From assembly GCF_030408735.1 (NCBI RefSeq), contig NZ_CP047204.1, positions 2,852,001 through 2,916,000 on the forward strand: DNA of 64,000 nt. Reading direction: 5' to 3'. Of this stretch, positions 55,450-63,956 are shown piece by piece. How positions within the stretch are numbered: the first letter of the stretch is position 1; every line of letters begins with the position of its first letter. The notes beneath the pieces were generated by a model. It was not told the origin of the DNA. It did not search any database and saw nothing but the letters and a program-made list of their open reading frames with translations. The position numbers and the translations under genes are program-made. Source of the DNA: Corynebacterium faecale (GTDB taxonomy: Bacteria > Actinomycetota > Actinomycetes > Mycobacteriales > Mycobacteriaceae).

Positions 55450-55551
55450 TGTTCCTGGGTTCTGCGTTGAGTACTGCGCTGGGTACCACGCTGGGGCAGG
55501 GGAGTGCTGGGGCAGGGGAGGGGCGGCGGTGGCGCGCGGGCCTGTTAACTA

Positions 55552-55647
55552 CGACATCGCAACGCAGACATCCCAAGACCGACATCGCAACGCAGACATC
55601 ACGCTGAAACCAGGCCAAAAGCGACCGATGTCTGTGTTGCGATGTCG
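55552..55647. repeat. direct plus inverted 21-bp repeats
   Basis: CGACATCGCAACGCAGACAT + C at 55552-55572 and again, identical, at 55580-55600; its reverse complement with one change lies at 55627-55647. RNA or single-stranded DNA could form either of two alternative 21-bp hairpins. It lies in the 345-bp gap between the hydroxylase gene and the symporter gene, where no gene is apparent. Confidence 0.9.
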
Positions 55648-55741
55648 TGGTTGGGGATCCAACACCCCGGCAACGCTTCCATAGGCATGAAAAAGCGCAC
55701 CCCGAGAGGTGCGCTATGGAGAAACAATCAGATGAGGAAAT

Positions 55742-56995
55742 CTAACGCTTGTGCTCGATATCGGATGGGGTGATACCGAACTCGACGCGATCCTCTTCGG
55801 GGAGATCTTCCTCGTGGGTCTCTGAGATCCTGCCCTTGGAGAGCTTGTTCACGATGACTGCGATGGCGCCATCACCGGTGACATTGGCTGCGGTGCCGAA
55901 GGAGTCGATGGCGATGTAGGCGGCGATCATGAGGGCGACCTGTTCGGTGTCGAAGCCCAGCATGGAGGCAAGCATGCCGGTGGCGGCCATGATGGCACCA
56001 CCAGGGACACCCGGAGCGGCGATCATCGTGATGCCGAGCATGAGCAGGAAGCCGAGTGCCAGCCCGATGCTGACCTCGATGTTGTAGATGTAAACAACGG
56101 CGAAGGCAAAGAGGCTGATCTTCATCATGGAGCCAGCAAGGTGGATGGTGGCGCACAGTGGCACCACGAAGCCGGCGACGTTGACATCCACACCATTTTT
56201 CAGGGTCTGCTGGTAGGTGACCGGGATGGTCGCAGCTGAGGAGGATGTGCCCAATGCGGTGAAGTAGGCAGGCAGCATGTGCTTGAACATGGTCCACGGG
56301 TTGCGCTTGGCAATGACACCTGCGGTGATGAACTGGATGGCCAGGAACAACCAAGTGCCGATGACTGCGAGGATGAGCACCTTGCCGAATGCGGACATGA
56401 TCTCCATGAGACCGCCGTTCATGCCCAGGCCGAGGAAGATGCCGAAGATGAAGACCGGAAGCAGTGGGATGACAAATGAGGTGATCACCTTCATTACAAC
56501 GCGCTCAAGTTCACGGGTGACGTTGTACAGGTTGTTGGACTTGACCACGGTCATAGCCATGCCGAGGCAGAACGCCAGCAGCAGTGCGGTCATGACCTCA
56601 AAGGGGGGTGGCATCTCGATATCGAAGTAGGGGACCAATGCGTCCGCATTCAGGTCGATCTCGCTGATGTTCGCGTGATCAGCGAGCATCCATGGGTACA
56701 GGGCCCTGGCTACTCCATAGGCGAGCAGACCGGACAGGATGGTGGAGGCATAGGCGATGCCGGCCACGATGCCCAGCCATTTGCCTGCGCCGCGGCCGAG
56801 ACCTGCAATGGCTGGGGCGATGAGGGCGAAGATCAACACCGGGATGAAGAAGTTCAGGAAGTTTCCGAACAAGCCGTTGAAGGTGGTGAAGATCTGGGCG
56901 AGCCACACCGGGAAGAAGAGGCTGCAGATGATTCCGAGGATGATCGCGATGACCACCCGGAACAGCAGCGATGAGCTCAAACTCTTGATGTCCAT
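55742..56995 (-). CDS. dicarboxylate/amino acid:cation symporter (DAACS)
   Basis: Transporter of 417 aa of the glutamate/dicarboxylate fold: eight TM helices and two re-entrant loops. The serine-rich loop GTSSSAATIPV and IAAPGVPGGAIMA, followed by DSFGTAANVTGDGA, carry the substrate and Na+ sites. The family imports glutamate, aspartate, Ser/Thr or C4-dicarboxylates with Na+ or H+; the substrate here is not determined. ATG 56995 follows TAGGAA. Confidence 0.9.
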   Translation of the reverse strand: MDIKSLSSSLLFRVVIAIILGIICSLFFPVWLAQIFTTFNGLFGNFLNFFIPVLIFALIAPAIAGLGRGAGKWLGIVAGIAYASTILSGLLAYGVARALYPWMLADHANISEIDLNADALVPYFDIEMPPPFEVMTALLLAFCLGMAMTVVKSNNLYNVTRELERVVMKVITSFVIPLLPVFIFGIFLGLGMNGGLMEIMSAFGKVLILAVIGTWLFLAIQFITAGVIAKRNPWTMFKHMLPAYFTALGTSSSAATIPVTYQQTLKNGVDVNVAGFVVPLCATIHLAGSMMKISLFAFAVVYIYNIEVSIGLALGFLLMLGITMIAAPGVPGGAIMAATGMLASMLGFDTEQVALMIAAYIAIDSFGTAANVTGDGAIAVIVNKLSKGRISETHEEDLPEEDRVEFGITPSDIEHKR

Positions 56996-57354
56996 GGTCG
57001 TTCCTACGTGTTATAAGGGGCCTCTGTGAAGGATCCACCAGGCTGCATCCAGGCACCTCGGGGTGGGGAGGTGGTGGTGTGCGGTGATCAGTTCTAGAAG
57101 TCTTGAAAAGGTTGTTGTGCACGCGCTGGATCAGGTTGGCTCCGTGAGAATGCTGAGAGGCAATCATGTTTTGTGGTAGCCCCACCACCCAACTGCGATA
57201 GGAATCAGATTACTGCACTCATCTGGTCTTACCTATCTGAGCAACAGGATGTTTGTACTGGTGGGGCGCGTGACCGCCACGCACCCACCCGGAAGCGAAA
57301 CTGCCCCCATCTGGGATTACGGAAAGGAATACACCAGGCGATAGAGTGGTTGAT
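56996..57354. other. divergent intergenic region
   Basis: About 360 bp between the symporter gene and trpP. It has GT-rich stretches and a possible weak hairpin around 57035-57085 (CACCAGG... and CCTGG...). The right end carries the trpP -10 box TAGAGT (57342-57347). No gene is supported. Confidence 0.45.
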
Positions 57355-57918
57355 ATGACGGTGATTGGCATTATTCTTGGTAGCCTCTTTGGCATTCTCG
57401 CAGTCCTTCTCATCGTGGCTGGTGCTCTCGCTTGGACCGCGAAGCTCCCCGGAAACCCGGTGATCGGCATCCGTGTTCCAGAGGTCCGAAAGTCCCAGGA
57501 ACTGTGGGACATGGCTCACCGTGTCGCCGGCCCCCTATGGGTACTGTCCGGCGTGGCCTGGGCAATCGCGGCCCTGATGTCCTTTGCCGCAACCGGCTGG
57601 ATGTGGCTGGTCGTGGGCCTCGGAGTTGTCGGTGGACTGACCTTCCTGGGCATGGGTGCCGGCATGGGTGCCCACACCGTGGCCATGGTGGATGCGAAGC
57701 GCAAGGCTCAAGGGGAAAGCTCCGACTCTGAGGGTGGCTGCTGCTCCTCCGGTGGCGAAGGCGGCTGCTGCTCACCGTCTGAACAGTCCGAACCATCTGA
57801 ATCAGCATCCCAGGCATCTGCAAATGCCCCTGTGAACAATGCCACGCCGCTCAACGCACCGGCCATCGATCTGGATGCCGTGCGCAAGGCAGCCCAGGCA
57901 CAGACCCAACAGAAATAA
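57355..57918 (+). CDS. trpP: TrpP-like SdpI-fold membrane protein
   Basis: Protein of 187 aa with three TM helices (about 3-25, 60-80, 86-108). The family-like segment LPGNPVIGIRVPEVRKSQELWDMAH lies between helices 1 and 2, resembling SdpI-type proteins. The tail has two GGCC clusters (EGGCCSS, EGGCCSP) that could bind a metal. The C. glutamicum gene in this place is called trpP and was described as tryptophan-linked; a transport role is not evident from a fold this small. TAGAGT lies 7 nt before ATG, so it is leaderless. Confidence 0.75.
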   Translation: MTVIGIILGSLFGILAVLLIVAGALAWTAKLPGNPVIGIRVPEVRKSQELWDMAHRVAGPLWVLSGVAWAIAALMSFAATGWMWLVVGLGVVGGLTFLGMGAGMGAHTVAMVDAKRKAQGESSDSEGGCCSSGGEGGCCSPSEQSEPSESASQASANAPVNNATPLNAPAIDLDAVRKAAQAQTQQK

Positions 57919-57936
57919 TCTCTGAGAAATTCACCT

Positions 57937-57980
57937 GGCCCCTCGCACTTCAGCGCTGAAGTGCGAGGGGCCATTTTTTA
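57937..57980. terminator. terminator with perfect 18-bp stem
   Basis: An uninterrupted palindrome, GGCCCCTCGCACTTCAGC and its complement (57937-57972), followed by ATTTTTTAT. It serves trpP and the convergent gene. Confidence 0.95.
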
Positions 57981-58003
57981 TCACTGCGTTTAAAAGCTAG
58001 ACG

Positions 58004-58790
58004 CTAGCTGCTTCCGAAGGAGCTGCCGGTGCTGGGCGCTGCTGGTGTCTTATCGTCAGCAATGTCCCCCGGGGTTTGATCAGTTGCGTCGCCCCAGATA
58101 TCAGTACCGGGGATGCCATTTTCACATGCTTCGAAGACCGGGGTGAGGGGTGCGCGAAGGTCCTGCAGAGGAACGAAACTATCTTTCAGGATCTTGAGGC
58201 CACGCTCAGCCATGGCGGAGGCCCCCGGGGATTCATCCTCCATTACCTGCCGCAAGACGAAAGGAAGATCCATGGCCTCGAAGATAGTAGGAGCGGAGGT
58301 GGGGAACAGCTGGAGGCTGTCGGTGTCATGGTTGTACCGGATATCCCAGAAGGCAATACCCAAATTTTCGATTTGAGCCAACAGGGGAAGGAACTGGAGG
58401 GCAACATCTACTTCATTGGAGATCTCGGAGCCATTATCAAAGCTGCGGAATCCGGCGTCTGCGGCCTTTGCGCTGACCTGCCTGATGAGAACTTCGTTAT
58501 CGGCGTAAAACTCCACATCCATATCCTCGATGCTTGCTTCATCATAGATTCTTTGCAGCTCATTGAGTTCTGCGGTGGCGGCAGGAATTTCAGCCTTGAG
58601 GTCATTGATCATGGTGGTCCGGGCTTGCGCAAACTTGGACTGGAAGAACTGGATCTCGCCGTCTGTGAAGGAAATCTGACACATGTCATTTTCAAACGTG
58701 ACGTCAGCTGCGTTGGCAGTGGGGGGTGACGAGGCCGGTGAGGGCGATCGCGGCTGCGCCGATGGCGAGGGGGAGGGCGGAAAAACGCAC
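58004..58790 (-). pseudogene. exported protein gene with frameshift in a G6 tract
   Basis: Reads as a secreted protein of about 261 aa if one base is removed. GTG 58790 (GGAG 6 nt upstream) opens a signal peptide, RFSALPLAIGAAAIALTGLVTP, in one frame. The mature protein (TANAADVTFENDMCQ ...) continues in another frame down to 58004. The shift falls at the G6 run 58721-58726; five Gs would join them into TPTANA-AD, a proper signal-peptidase site. The mature part has a coiled-coil-like centre and an acidic, Pro/Ser-rich tail. Function unknown. It could be a pseudogene, a phase-variable gene or a base-call error. Confidence 0.7.
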
Positions 58791-58903
58791 AATAAACTCC
58801 TGCGAAAGGTATAAGGGGTAGATGCAGTGCTGAAATACTGCGCTTTTATATTTAGCAGTAGTGCGGTATTTAGCAAGGCAGGATACTTACTACCCCCCAT
58901 AAT

Positions 58904-58932
58904 GAGACAAAGATCCCACCCCGTGATAAAGT
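58904..58932 (+). promoter_or_regulatory. candidate trp operon promoter
   Basis: GAGACA (58904-58909), 17 bp, TAAAGT (58927-58932), 8 nt before the trpL GTG. Spacing is ideal and the -35 matches at four of six. The leader peptide would be read from the very 5' end of the RNA. Confidence 0.5.
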
Positions 58933-58940
58933 TCTCTGTT

Positions 58941-58994
58941 GTGAACAACTTCTGTCAATCCCAGGGCACCCAGTGGTGGTGGCGCGCTAGATAA
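58941..58994 (+). CDS. trpL: trp operon leader peptide
   Basis: Seventeen codons, MNNFCQSQGTQWWWRAR, with three tandem Trp codons (58974-58982), the same size and Trp run reported for the Brevibacterium lactofermentum (C. glutamicum) leader. Ribosome stalling at the Trp codons when charged tRNA-Trp is scarce prevents the downstream terminator from forming. GTG start, apparently close to the RNA 5' end. Confidence 0.9.
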   Translation: MNNFCQSQGTQWWWRAR

Positions 58995-59036
58995 GCGGGC
59001 CAAGGATCACCAAGTTGTTTTCACACTGAAGATTTC

Positions 59037-59076
59037 AAGGCTCGTGTGCTTCGTTCGACGAAGTGGCGGGCCTTTT
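59037..59076 (+). terminator. trp attenuator terminator
   Basis: AAGGCTCG (59037-59044) pairs with CGGGCCTT (59067-59074, one G-U), enclosing a second stem CTTCG / CGAAG around TTCGA, then TTGTGG. It lies 42 nt after the trpL stop and 170 bp before trpE, as expected for an attenuator. Competing pairings with the leader were not resolved by eye. Confidence 0.75.
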
Positions 59077-59248
59077 GTGGTTCACGGGAAATTCCTGAAA
59101 ACCCACAACCGGCAGGCCCCCGGAATCGAACGAAGACTCAGGCTCTAAGTATTAGTTGAGTTGTTCTTAAAGTTCGTTTCCAGTGAAAGGCTGTTGCCCC
59201 CATGTCGATACCGACACACACCTCGAAGCACACCCAGGTGAGTGCCTC

Positions 59249-60829
59249 ATGAGCACCGCCCCCCACGTTATTTCCCGCACGGTGCGCTATCACGAGGATG
59301 CGTCCAGTCTGTTCGCCCACCTCGGTGGCACGACCGCTGATGATGCCGCCCTCCTGGAGAGTGCTGATATCACCACCAAGAATGGCATCTCCTCTTTGGC
59401 TGTGTTGAAGGGTTCGGCACGGGTGACCTGTAGTGGCCAGCGGGTTGCGGTGCAGCCATTGACTGAGTCCGGGCGCATCGTATCCGCCCGTCTCGCGGAG
59501 CAGCTCAGTGATTACCGGATCTCCGCGCTGTCCCCGGAGCATGGCAATCCGGCGACCTTCGAGTTCCCGATCTCGGAGGCGGTGGATGAGCGCGAGCGTC
59601 TCACCTCCATCAGCACCATCGAGGTCTTGCGGAAGCTGCAGTTCGAGTCCGGGTACGATCACTCGGCGTTGCCTCTTCTGATGGGTGGGTTTTCCTTCGA
59701 CTATCTGGAGACCTTCGAGGTGCTGCCGGAGGTGGGGGAGGGGATCAACACCTACCCTGATTATCAGTTCCTGGTCGCGGAGATCATCCTGGATATCAAT
59801 CATCAGGAGCAGACCGCCCAGCTGGTCGGTGTGTCCACCGATGCTGAGGCGCTGGAGGAGGAGCTCGCGAAGCTCGCTGCGCTTATCGACGCCGCCCTCC
59901 CCGCCACCGACCATGCTTATAAGGTGACTCCTCATGGTGGCGATACTCTGCGTGTGGTTGCTGACATCCCGGATGCGGAGTTCCGCGCCCAGGTGAACAA
60001 CCTGAAGGAGAACATCCACAACGGCGATATCTATCAGGTGGTGCCGGCGCGGTCCTTCTCTGCTCCATGCCCGGATGCCTTCGCCGCCTATCTCCAGTTG
60101 CGCGCCACCAACCCCAGCCCGTACATGTTCTATGTGCGTGGACTGGACAATAATCGTCCCTATGAACTCTTCGGTGCCTCTCCGGAATCCAATCTGAAGT
60201 TCACCGCCTCCACCCGTGAGCTGCAGTTGTATCCGATCGCCGGCACCCGCCCCCGTGGCATGAATGCCGATGGCTCCATCAATGATGAGTTGGATATCCG
60301 CAATGAGCTGGATATGCGCACGGATGCCAAGGAGATTGCGGAGCACACCATGCTGGTGGATCTGGCCCGTAATGATCTGGCGCGCGTCTCGGTTCCAGCT
60401 ACCCGTCGTGTGGCGGATCTGCTCCAGGTGGATCGCTATTCCCGCGTCATGCACCTGGTTTCCCGGGTCACCGCCACCCTTGATCCAGAGCTCGATGCGC
60501 TCGATGCCTATCGGGCCTGCATGAACATGGGCACGTTGACGGGTGCGCCGAAGCTGAGGGCGATGGAGTTGCTGCGGGGCGTCGAAAAGCGTCGTCGTGG
60601 TTCCTACGGCGGCGCCGTAGGTTACCTGCGGGGCAACGGGGACATGGACAACTGCATTGTCATCCGGTCCGCGTTTGTGCAGGACGGGGTGGCAGCCGTG
60701 CAGGCCGGCGCCGGCGTCGTGCGTGATTCCAACCCACAGTCGGAAGCCGATGAGACCCTGCACAAGGCCTACGCCGTACTCAATGCCATCGCGCTTGCCG
60801 CTGGTTCCACCCTGGAGGTAGTCCGATAA
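59249..60829 (+). CDS. trpE: anthranilate synthase component I
   Basis: Enzyme of 526 aa that forms anthranilate from chorismate with TrpG. The N-terminal tryptophan site has the LLES motif, Ser38 being the residue known for feedback control in C. glutamicum. The catalytic domain has SPSPYMFYVRG near the middle, ELFGASPESNLKF, PIAGTRPRG, HTMLVDLARNDL and the closing GSYGGAVGYL / AGAGVVRDSNP. ATG 59249 follows AGGTGAG. The stop overlaps trpG by one base (TAATG). Confidence 0.97.
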   Translation: MSTAPHVISRTVRYHEDASSLFAHLGGTTADDAALLESADITTKNGISSLAVLKGSARVTCSGQRVAVQPLTESGRIVSARLAEQLSDYRISALSPEHGNPATFEFPISEAVDERERLTSISTIEVLRKLQFESGYDHSALPLLMGGFSFDYLETFEVLPEVGEGINTYPDYQFLVAEIILDINHQEQTAQLVGVSTDAEALEEELAKLAALIDAALPATDHAYKVTPHGGDTLRVVADIPDAEFRAQVNNLKENIHNGDIYQVVPARSFSAPCPDAFAAYLQLRATNPSPYMFYVRGLDNNRPYELFGASPESNLKFTASTRELQLYPIAGTRPRGMNADGSINDELDIRNELDMRTDAKEIAEHTMLVDLARNDLARVSVPATRRVADLLQVDRYSRVMHLVSRVTATLDPELDALDAYRACMNMGTLTGAPKLRAMELLRGVEKRRRGSYGGAVGYLRGNGDMDNCIVIRSAFVQDGVAAVQAGAGVVRDSNPQSEADETLHKAYAVLNAIALAAGSTLEVVR

Positions 60830-61467
60830 TGACCCACGTTGTTCTCATCGATAATCACGATTCCTTCGTGTACAACCTGGTCGATGCCTTCGCGGTGGCC
60901 GGGTACCGCTGCACCGTGTTCCGCAACACCGTGGACATTGACACGGTCCTGGCCGCGGAGCCGGACCTGATCTGTCTGTCACCCGGGCCCGGCTACCCAG
61001 CTGATGCCGGCAACATGCTGGAGCTGATTGATCGCACGCTCGGCACCATCCCGTTGTTGGGGATCTGCCTGGGTTTCCAGGCGCTGATCGAGCACCACGG
61101 TGGGCGTGTGGAGCCCTGCGGTCCGGTGCACGGCACCACCGACAACATGACGCTGACCAACGCCGGAGTCACCCATAATGTCTTTAACGGTCTGGCCATC
61201 GACGTGGAACCGGACCGCCCCGACCTTCCGGGTCGCCTGGTGCCCATCGGGCGCTACCACTCACTGGGTTGTGTGGAGCCACCGAAGGGGATCGTCTCCC
61301 TGGGCACCTGCACCTCTGAGATCGGTGATGTGGTCATGGCTGCGGAGACCACGGATGAGATGGCGATCGGGCTGCAGTTCCATCCGGAGTCGGTCCTCAG
61401 CCCGACGGGACCGATCATCCTCGGCCGGTGTGTGGACAAGCTGCTTTCCGTAAAAACCCAGAACTAA
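60829..61467 (+). CDS. trpG: anthranilate synthase component II (glutamine amidotransferase)
   Basis: Class I amidotransferase of 212 aa that supplies ammonia to TrpE. The oxyanion strand is LSPGPGYPADAGN near residue 50, the nucleophile is Cys80 in LLGICLGFQAL, and the His-Glu pair is in GLQFHPESVLSPTG near residue 184. Translation is coupled to trpE by the TAATG overlap. Unlike many actinobacteria, it is not fused to another trp domain. Confidence 0.97.
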   Translation: MTHVVLIDNHDSFVYNLVDAFAVAGYRCTVFRNTVDIDTVLAAEPDLICLSPGPGYPADAGNMLELIDRTLGTIPLLGICLGFQALIEHHGGRVEPCGPVHGTTDNMTLTNAGVTHNVFNGLAIDVEPDRPDLPGRLVPIGRYHSLGCVEPPKGIVSLGTCTSEIGDVVMAAETTDEMAIGLQFHPESVLSPTGPIILGRCVDKLLSVKTQN

Positions 61468-61500
61468 AAACCCGGAACTAAAAATTTAAGGATTTTCCCC

Positions 61501-62529
61501 ATGACTTCTGATGCAACCCTGGCCGTACTGATCAAGTACCTGGACAACACCGACCCCACCGTGGAGCAGGCCGTGGAGGTGTTCACCCCGATGACCATCG
61601 GTGAATACGATGATGTCCACATCGCTGCTCTCCTGGCCACCATCCGCACCCGCGGGGAGACCTTCGCCGATATCGCCGGCGCAGCCAAGGCCTTCCTCAA
61701 TGCCGGCCGTCCGTTCCCCGTCCCGGGGGAGGGCGTGCTCGATACCGCGGGCACCGGTGGCGACGGAGCCAACACCATCAACATCACCACGGGCGCTTCC
61801 CTGGTTGCCGCCGCCGGTGGCCTCAGGGTGGTCAAGCACGGCAACCGTTCCGTGTCCTCCAAGTCCGGTTCCGCCGATGTGCTGGAGGCGCTCAACATTC
61901 CCCTGGATCTGGATCCGGAGCGCGCCCAGCGGTGGTTCGAGGCCTCCAACTTCACCTTCCTCTTCGCCCCGGCCTACAACCCGGCGATCGCCCACGCCCA
62001 GCGCGTGCGCAAGGCTCTGAAGGTGCCCACCCTCTTCAATGTCCTGGGTCCGCTGCTGTCCCCGGTGCGCCCCGAGTTCCAGATCATGGGTGTGGCCAAC
62101 CCGGCCCACGGCCAGATGCTCGCCGAGGTCTTCCGTGAACTCGGCCGCACCCGCGCGCTGGTGGTGCATGGCGCTGGCACCGATGAGATCGCGGTCCACG
62201 GCACCACCCAGGCGTGGGAACTGAAGGAGGGCGGTGAGATCATCTCCTATGAGGTGACCCCGGAGGAGTTGGGTGTGCAGCGCTGCGATCTGACCGACCT
62301 GGTTGGTGGCGAAGGTGAGGAGAATGCCCGCCACATGCGCGCCATTTTCGACGGCACCGGTCCGGTTGCCCACCGCAACGCCGTGGCAGTGAACGCCGGC
62401 GCAATGTTCTACCTCAACTCGCAGGTGTCATCACTGCGCGAGGGCACCGAACATGCACTGGCACTGATCAATGATGGAACCGTAGCCGATTGGCTCAAGA
62501 AGCATGAGGAGATTGATTACCGTGGCTAA
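61501..62529 (+). CDS. trpD: anthranilate phosphoribosyltransferase
   Basis: Enzyme of 342 aa joining anthranilate and PRPP. PRPP-binding GTGGDGANTINITTGA near residue 82, KHGNRSVSSKSGSADVLEALN near residue 117 and FNVLGPLLSPVRPEFQ are family motifs. It follows trpG by 33 bp with an AAGGA site and overlaps trpCF by 8 bp. Confidence 0.96.
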   Translation: MTSDATLAVLIKYLDNTDPTVEQAVEVFTPMTIGEYDDVHIAALLATIRTRGETFADIAGAAKAFLNAGRPFPVPGEGVLDTAGTGGDGANTINITTGASLVAAAGGLRVVKHGNRSVSSKSGSADVLEALNIPLDLDPERAQRWFEASNFTFLFAPAYNPAIAHAQRVRKALKVPTLFNVLGPLLSPVRPEFQIMGVANPAHGQMLAEVFRELGRTRALVVHGAGTDEIAVHGTTQAWELKEGGEIISYEVTPEELGVQRCDLTDLVGGEGEENARHMRAIFDGTGPVAHRNAVAVNAGAMFYLNSQVSSLREGTEHALALINDGTVADWLKKHEEIDYRG

Positions 62530-63940
62530 ACTTCCCACCGTTCTAGAGGGCATCGTCGAGGGCCGCCGCGGCCACCTCGAGGAGATCCGCGCCCGCATCG
62601 CCCACGTGGATGTGGACTCACTACCCAGGTCCACCCGTTCACTCTATGACTCCCTGAACCAGGGGAGGGGAGGGGCGCGCTTCATCATGGAGTGCAAGTC
62701 CGCCTCCCCATCATTGGGCATGATCCGCGAGCACTATCAGCCGGGTGACATCGCGCGCATCTACTCCCGTTTCGCCAGTGGCATCTCCGTGCTGTGTGAG
62801 CCGGACAAATTCAACGGCGACTATGACCACCTGGCCACGGTTGCCGCGTCCACGCACCTTCCGGTGCTGTGCAAGGACTTTGTCATCGACACGGTCCAGG
62901 TGCATGCGGCCCGCTATTACGGCGCGGATGCCATTTTGCTGATGTTGTCAGTGCTTGACGACGCCACCTACGCCGACCTCTCCGCCGAGGCCGAACGCTT
63001 CGGTCTGGATGTACTCACAGAGGTTATCGATGAAGAGGAGGTGGAGCGTGCCATCAAACTGGGTGCCAAGATCTTCGGTGTCAACCACCGCAACCTCCAT
63101 GACCTGTCCATCGATCTGGACCGCTCAGGTCGTCTGGCCAAACTCATCCCTGAGGATGCCGTGCTGATCTCTGAGTCCGGTGTGCGTGACAATGAGACCG
63201 TCCGTCAGCTCGGCGGCCACTCCCATGGCTTCCTCGTGGGTTCCCAGTTGACCGGTCAGCCGGATGTGGAGTTCGCCGCCCGTGAGCTTGTCTACGGCAC
63301 CAACAAGGTCTGCGGACTGACCTCCGTGACGGCAGCACAGACCGCCCGCGCGGCAGGTGCCCTCTATGGCGGACTCATCTTCGAAGAGGCGTCACCGCGC
63401 AATGTTTCACGTGAAACATCGGCCAAGATCATCGCTGCGGAACCCGGTCTGCGTTATGTAGCGGTCAGCCGTCGCACCTCCGGATACGGGGAACTGATCC
63501 AAGATGGCATCTACGCCGTTCAGATCCACGCTCCACTGCAGGACTCCGTGGAGGCGGAACTAGCTCTGGTTGACGCGGTCCGTGCAGAAGTCGGCGAGGG
63601 CATCGAGGTCTGGCGCGCCATCTCCATGACCTCCGAACGCGGCCCCGAGATCGCCATCGCTCTGTCGGACAAGGTTGACCGTCTCGTGCTGGATGCCCAT
63701 CAGGGTGGCAGCGGTGAGTCCTTCGACTGGACCACCATCCCAGAGGGGATCCGCGCTGCTGCTCTCCTGGCCGGTGGCATCTCACCTGACAATGCCCGCG
63801 CTGCCCTGGATGTCGGCTGCGGCGGTCTGGACATCAACTCCGGTGTTGAGTACCCGTCCGGGGCAGGGGAGTGGGCGGGCGCCAAGGACGCCGGCGCGAT
63901 CCTCAAGATCTTCTCCACCATCCGCACCTTCCACTACTAA
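62522..63940 (+). CDS. trpCF: bifunctional IGP synthase / PRA isomerase
   Basis: Fused enzyme of 472 aa. The N half (1 to about 260) is indole-3-glycerol phosphate synthase (MECKSASPSLG, LCKDFVIDTVQVHAAR, GVNHRNLHDLSIDL). The C half is phosphoribosylanthranilate isomerase (KVCGLTSVTAAQTARAAGA, then the ISMTSERG / LDAHQGGSGESFDW / LAGGISPDNA barrel). GTG 62522 overlaps the trpD stop and is 10 nt from AGGAG, matching the C. glutamicum length (474 aa); ATG 62504 is an alternative. A ParB site lies within the codons. Confidence 0.95.
   Translation: MAKLPTVLEGIVEGRRGHLEEIRARIAHVDVDSLPRSTRSLYDSLNQGRGGARFIMECKSASPSLGMIREHYQPGDIARIYSRFASGISVLCEPDKFNGDYDHLATVAASTHLPVLCKDFVIDTVQVHAARYYGADAILLMLSVLDDATYADLSAEAERFGLDVLTEVIDEEEVERAIKLGAKIFGVNHRNLHDLSIDLDRSGRLAKLIPEDAVLISESGVRDNETVRQLGGHSHGFLVGSQLTGQPDVEFAARELVYGTNKVCGLTSVTAAQTARAAGALYGGLIFEEASPRNVSRETSAKIIAAEPGLRYVAVSRRTSGYGELIQDGIYAVQIHAPLQDSVEAELALVDAVRAEVGEGIEVWRAISMTSERGPEIAIALSDKVDRLVLDAHQGGSGESFDWTTIPEGIRAAALLAGGISPDNARAALDVGCGGLDINSGVEYPSGAGEWAGAKDAGAILKIFSTIRTFHY
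63403..63418. promoter_or_regulatory. parS site inside trpCF
   Basis: TGTTTCACGTGAAACA, a perfect 16-bp palindrome identical to the bacterial ParB-binding consensus. It is read in frame as part of Asn-Val-Ser-Arg-Glu-Thr near the start of the TrpF domain. C. glutamicum also carries a parS in trpCF. Confidence 0.93.
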
Positions 63941-63956
63941 GGGTTAAATAGGAACC

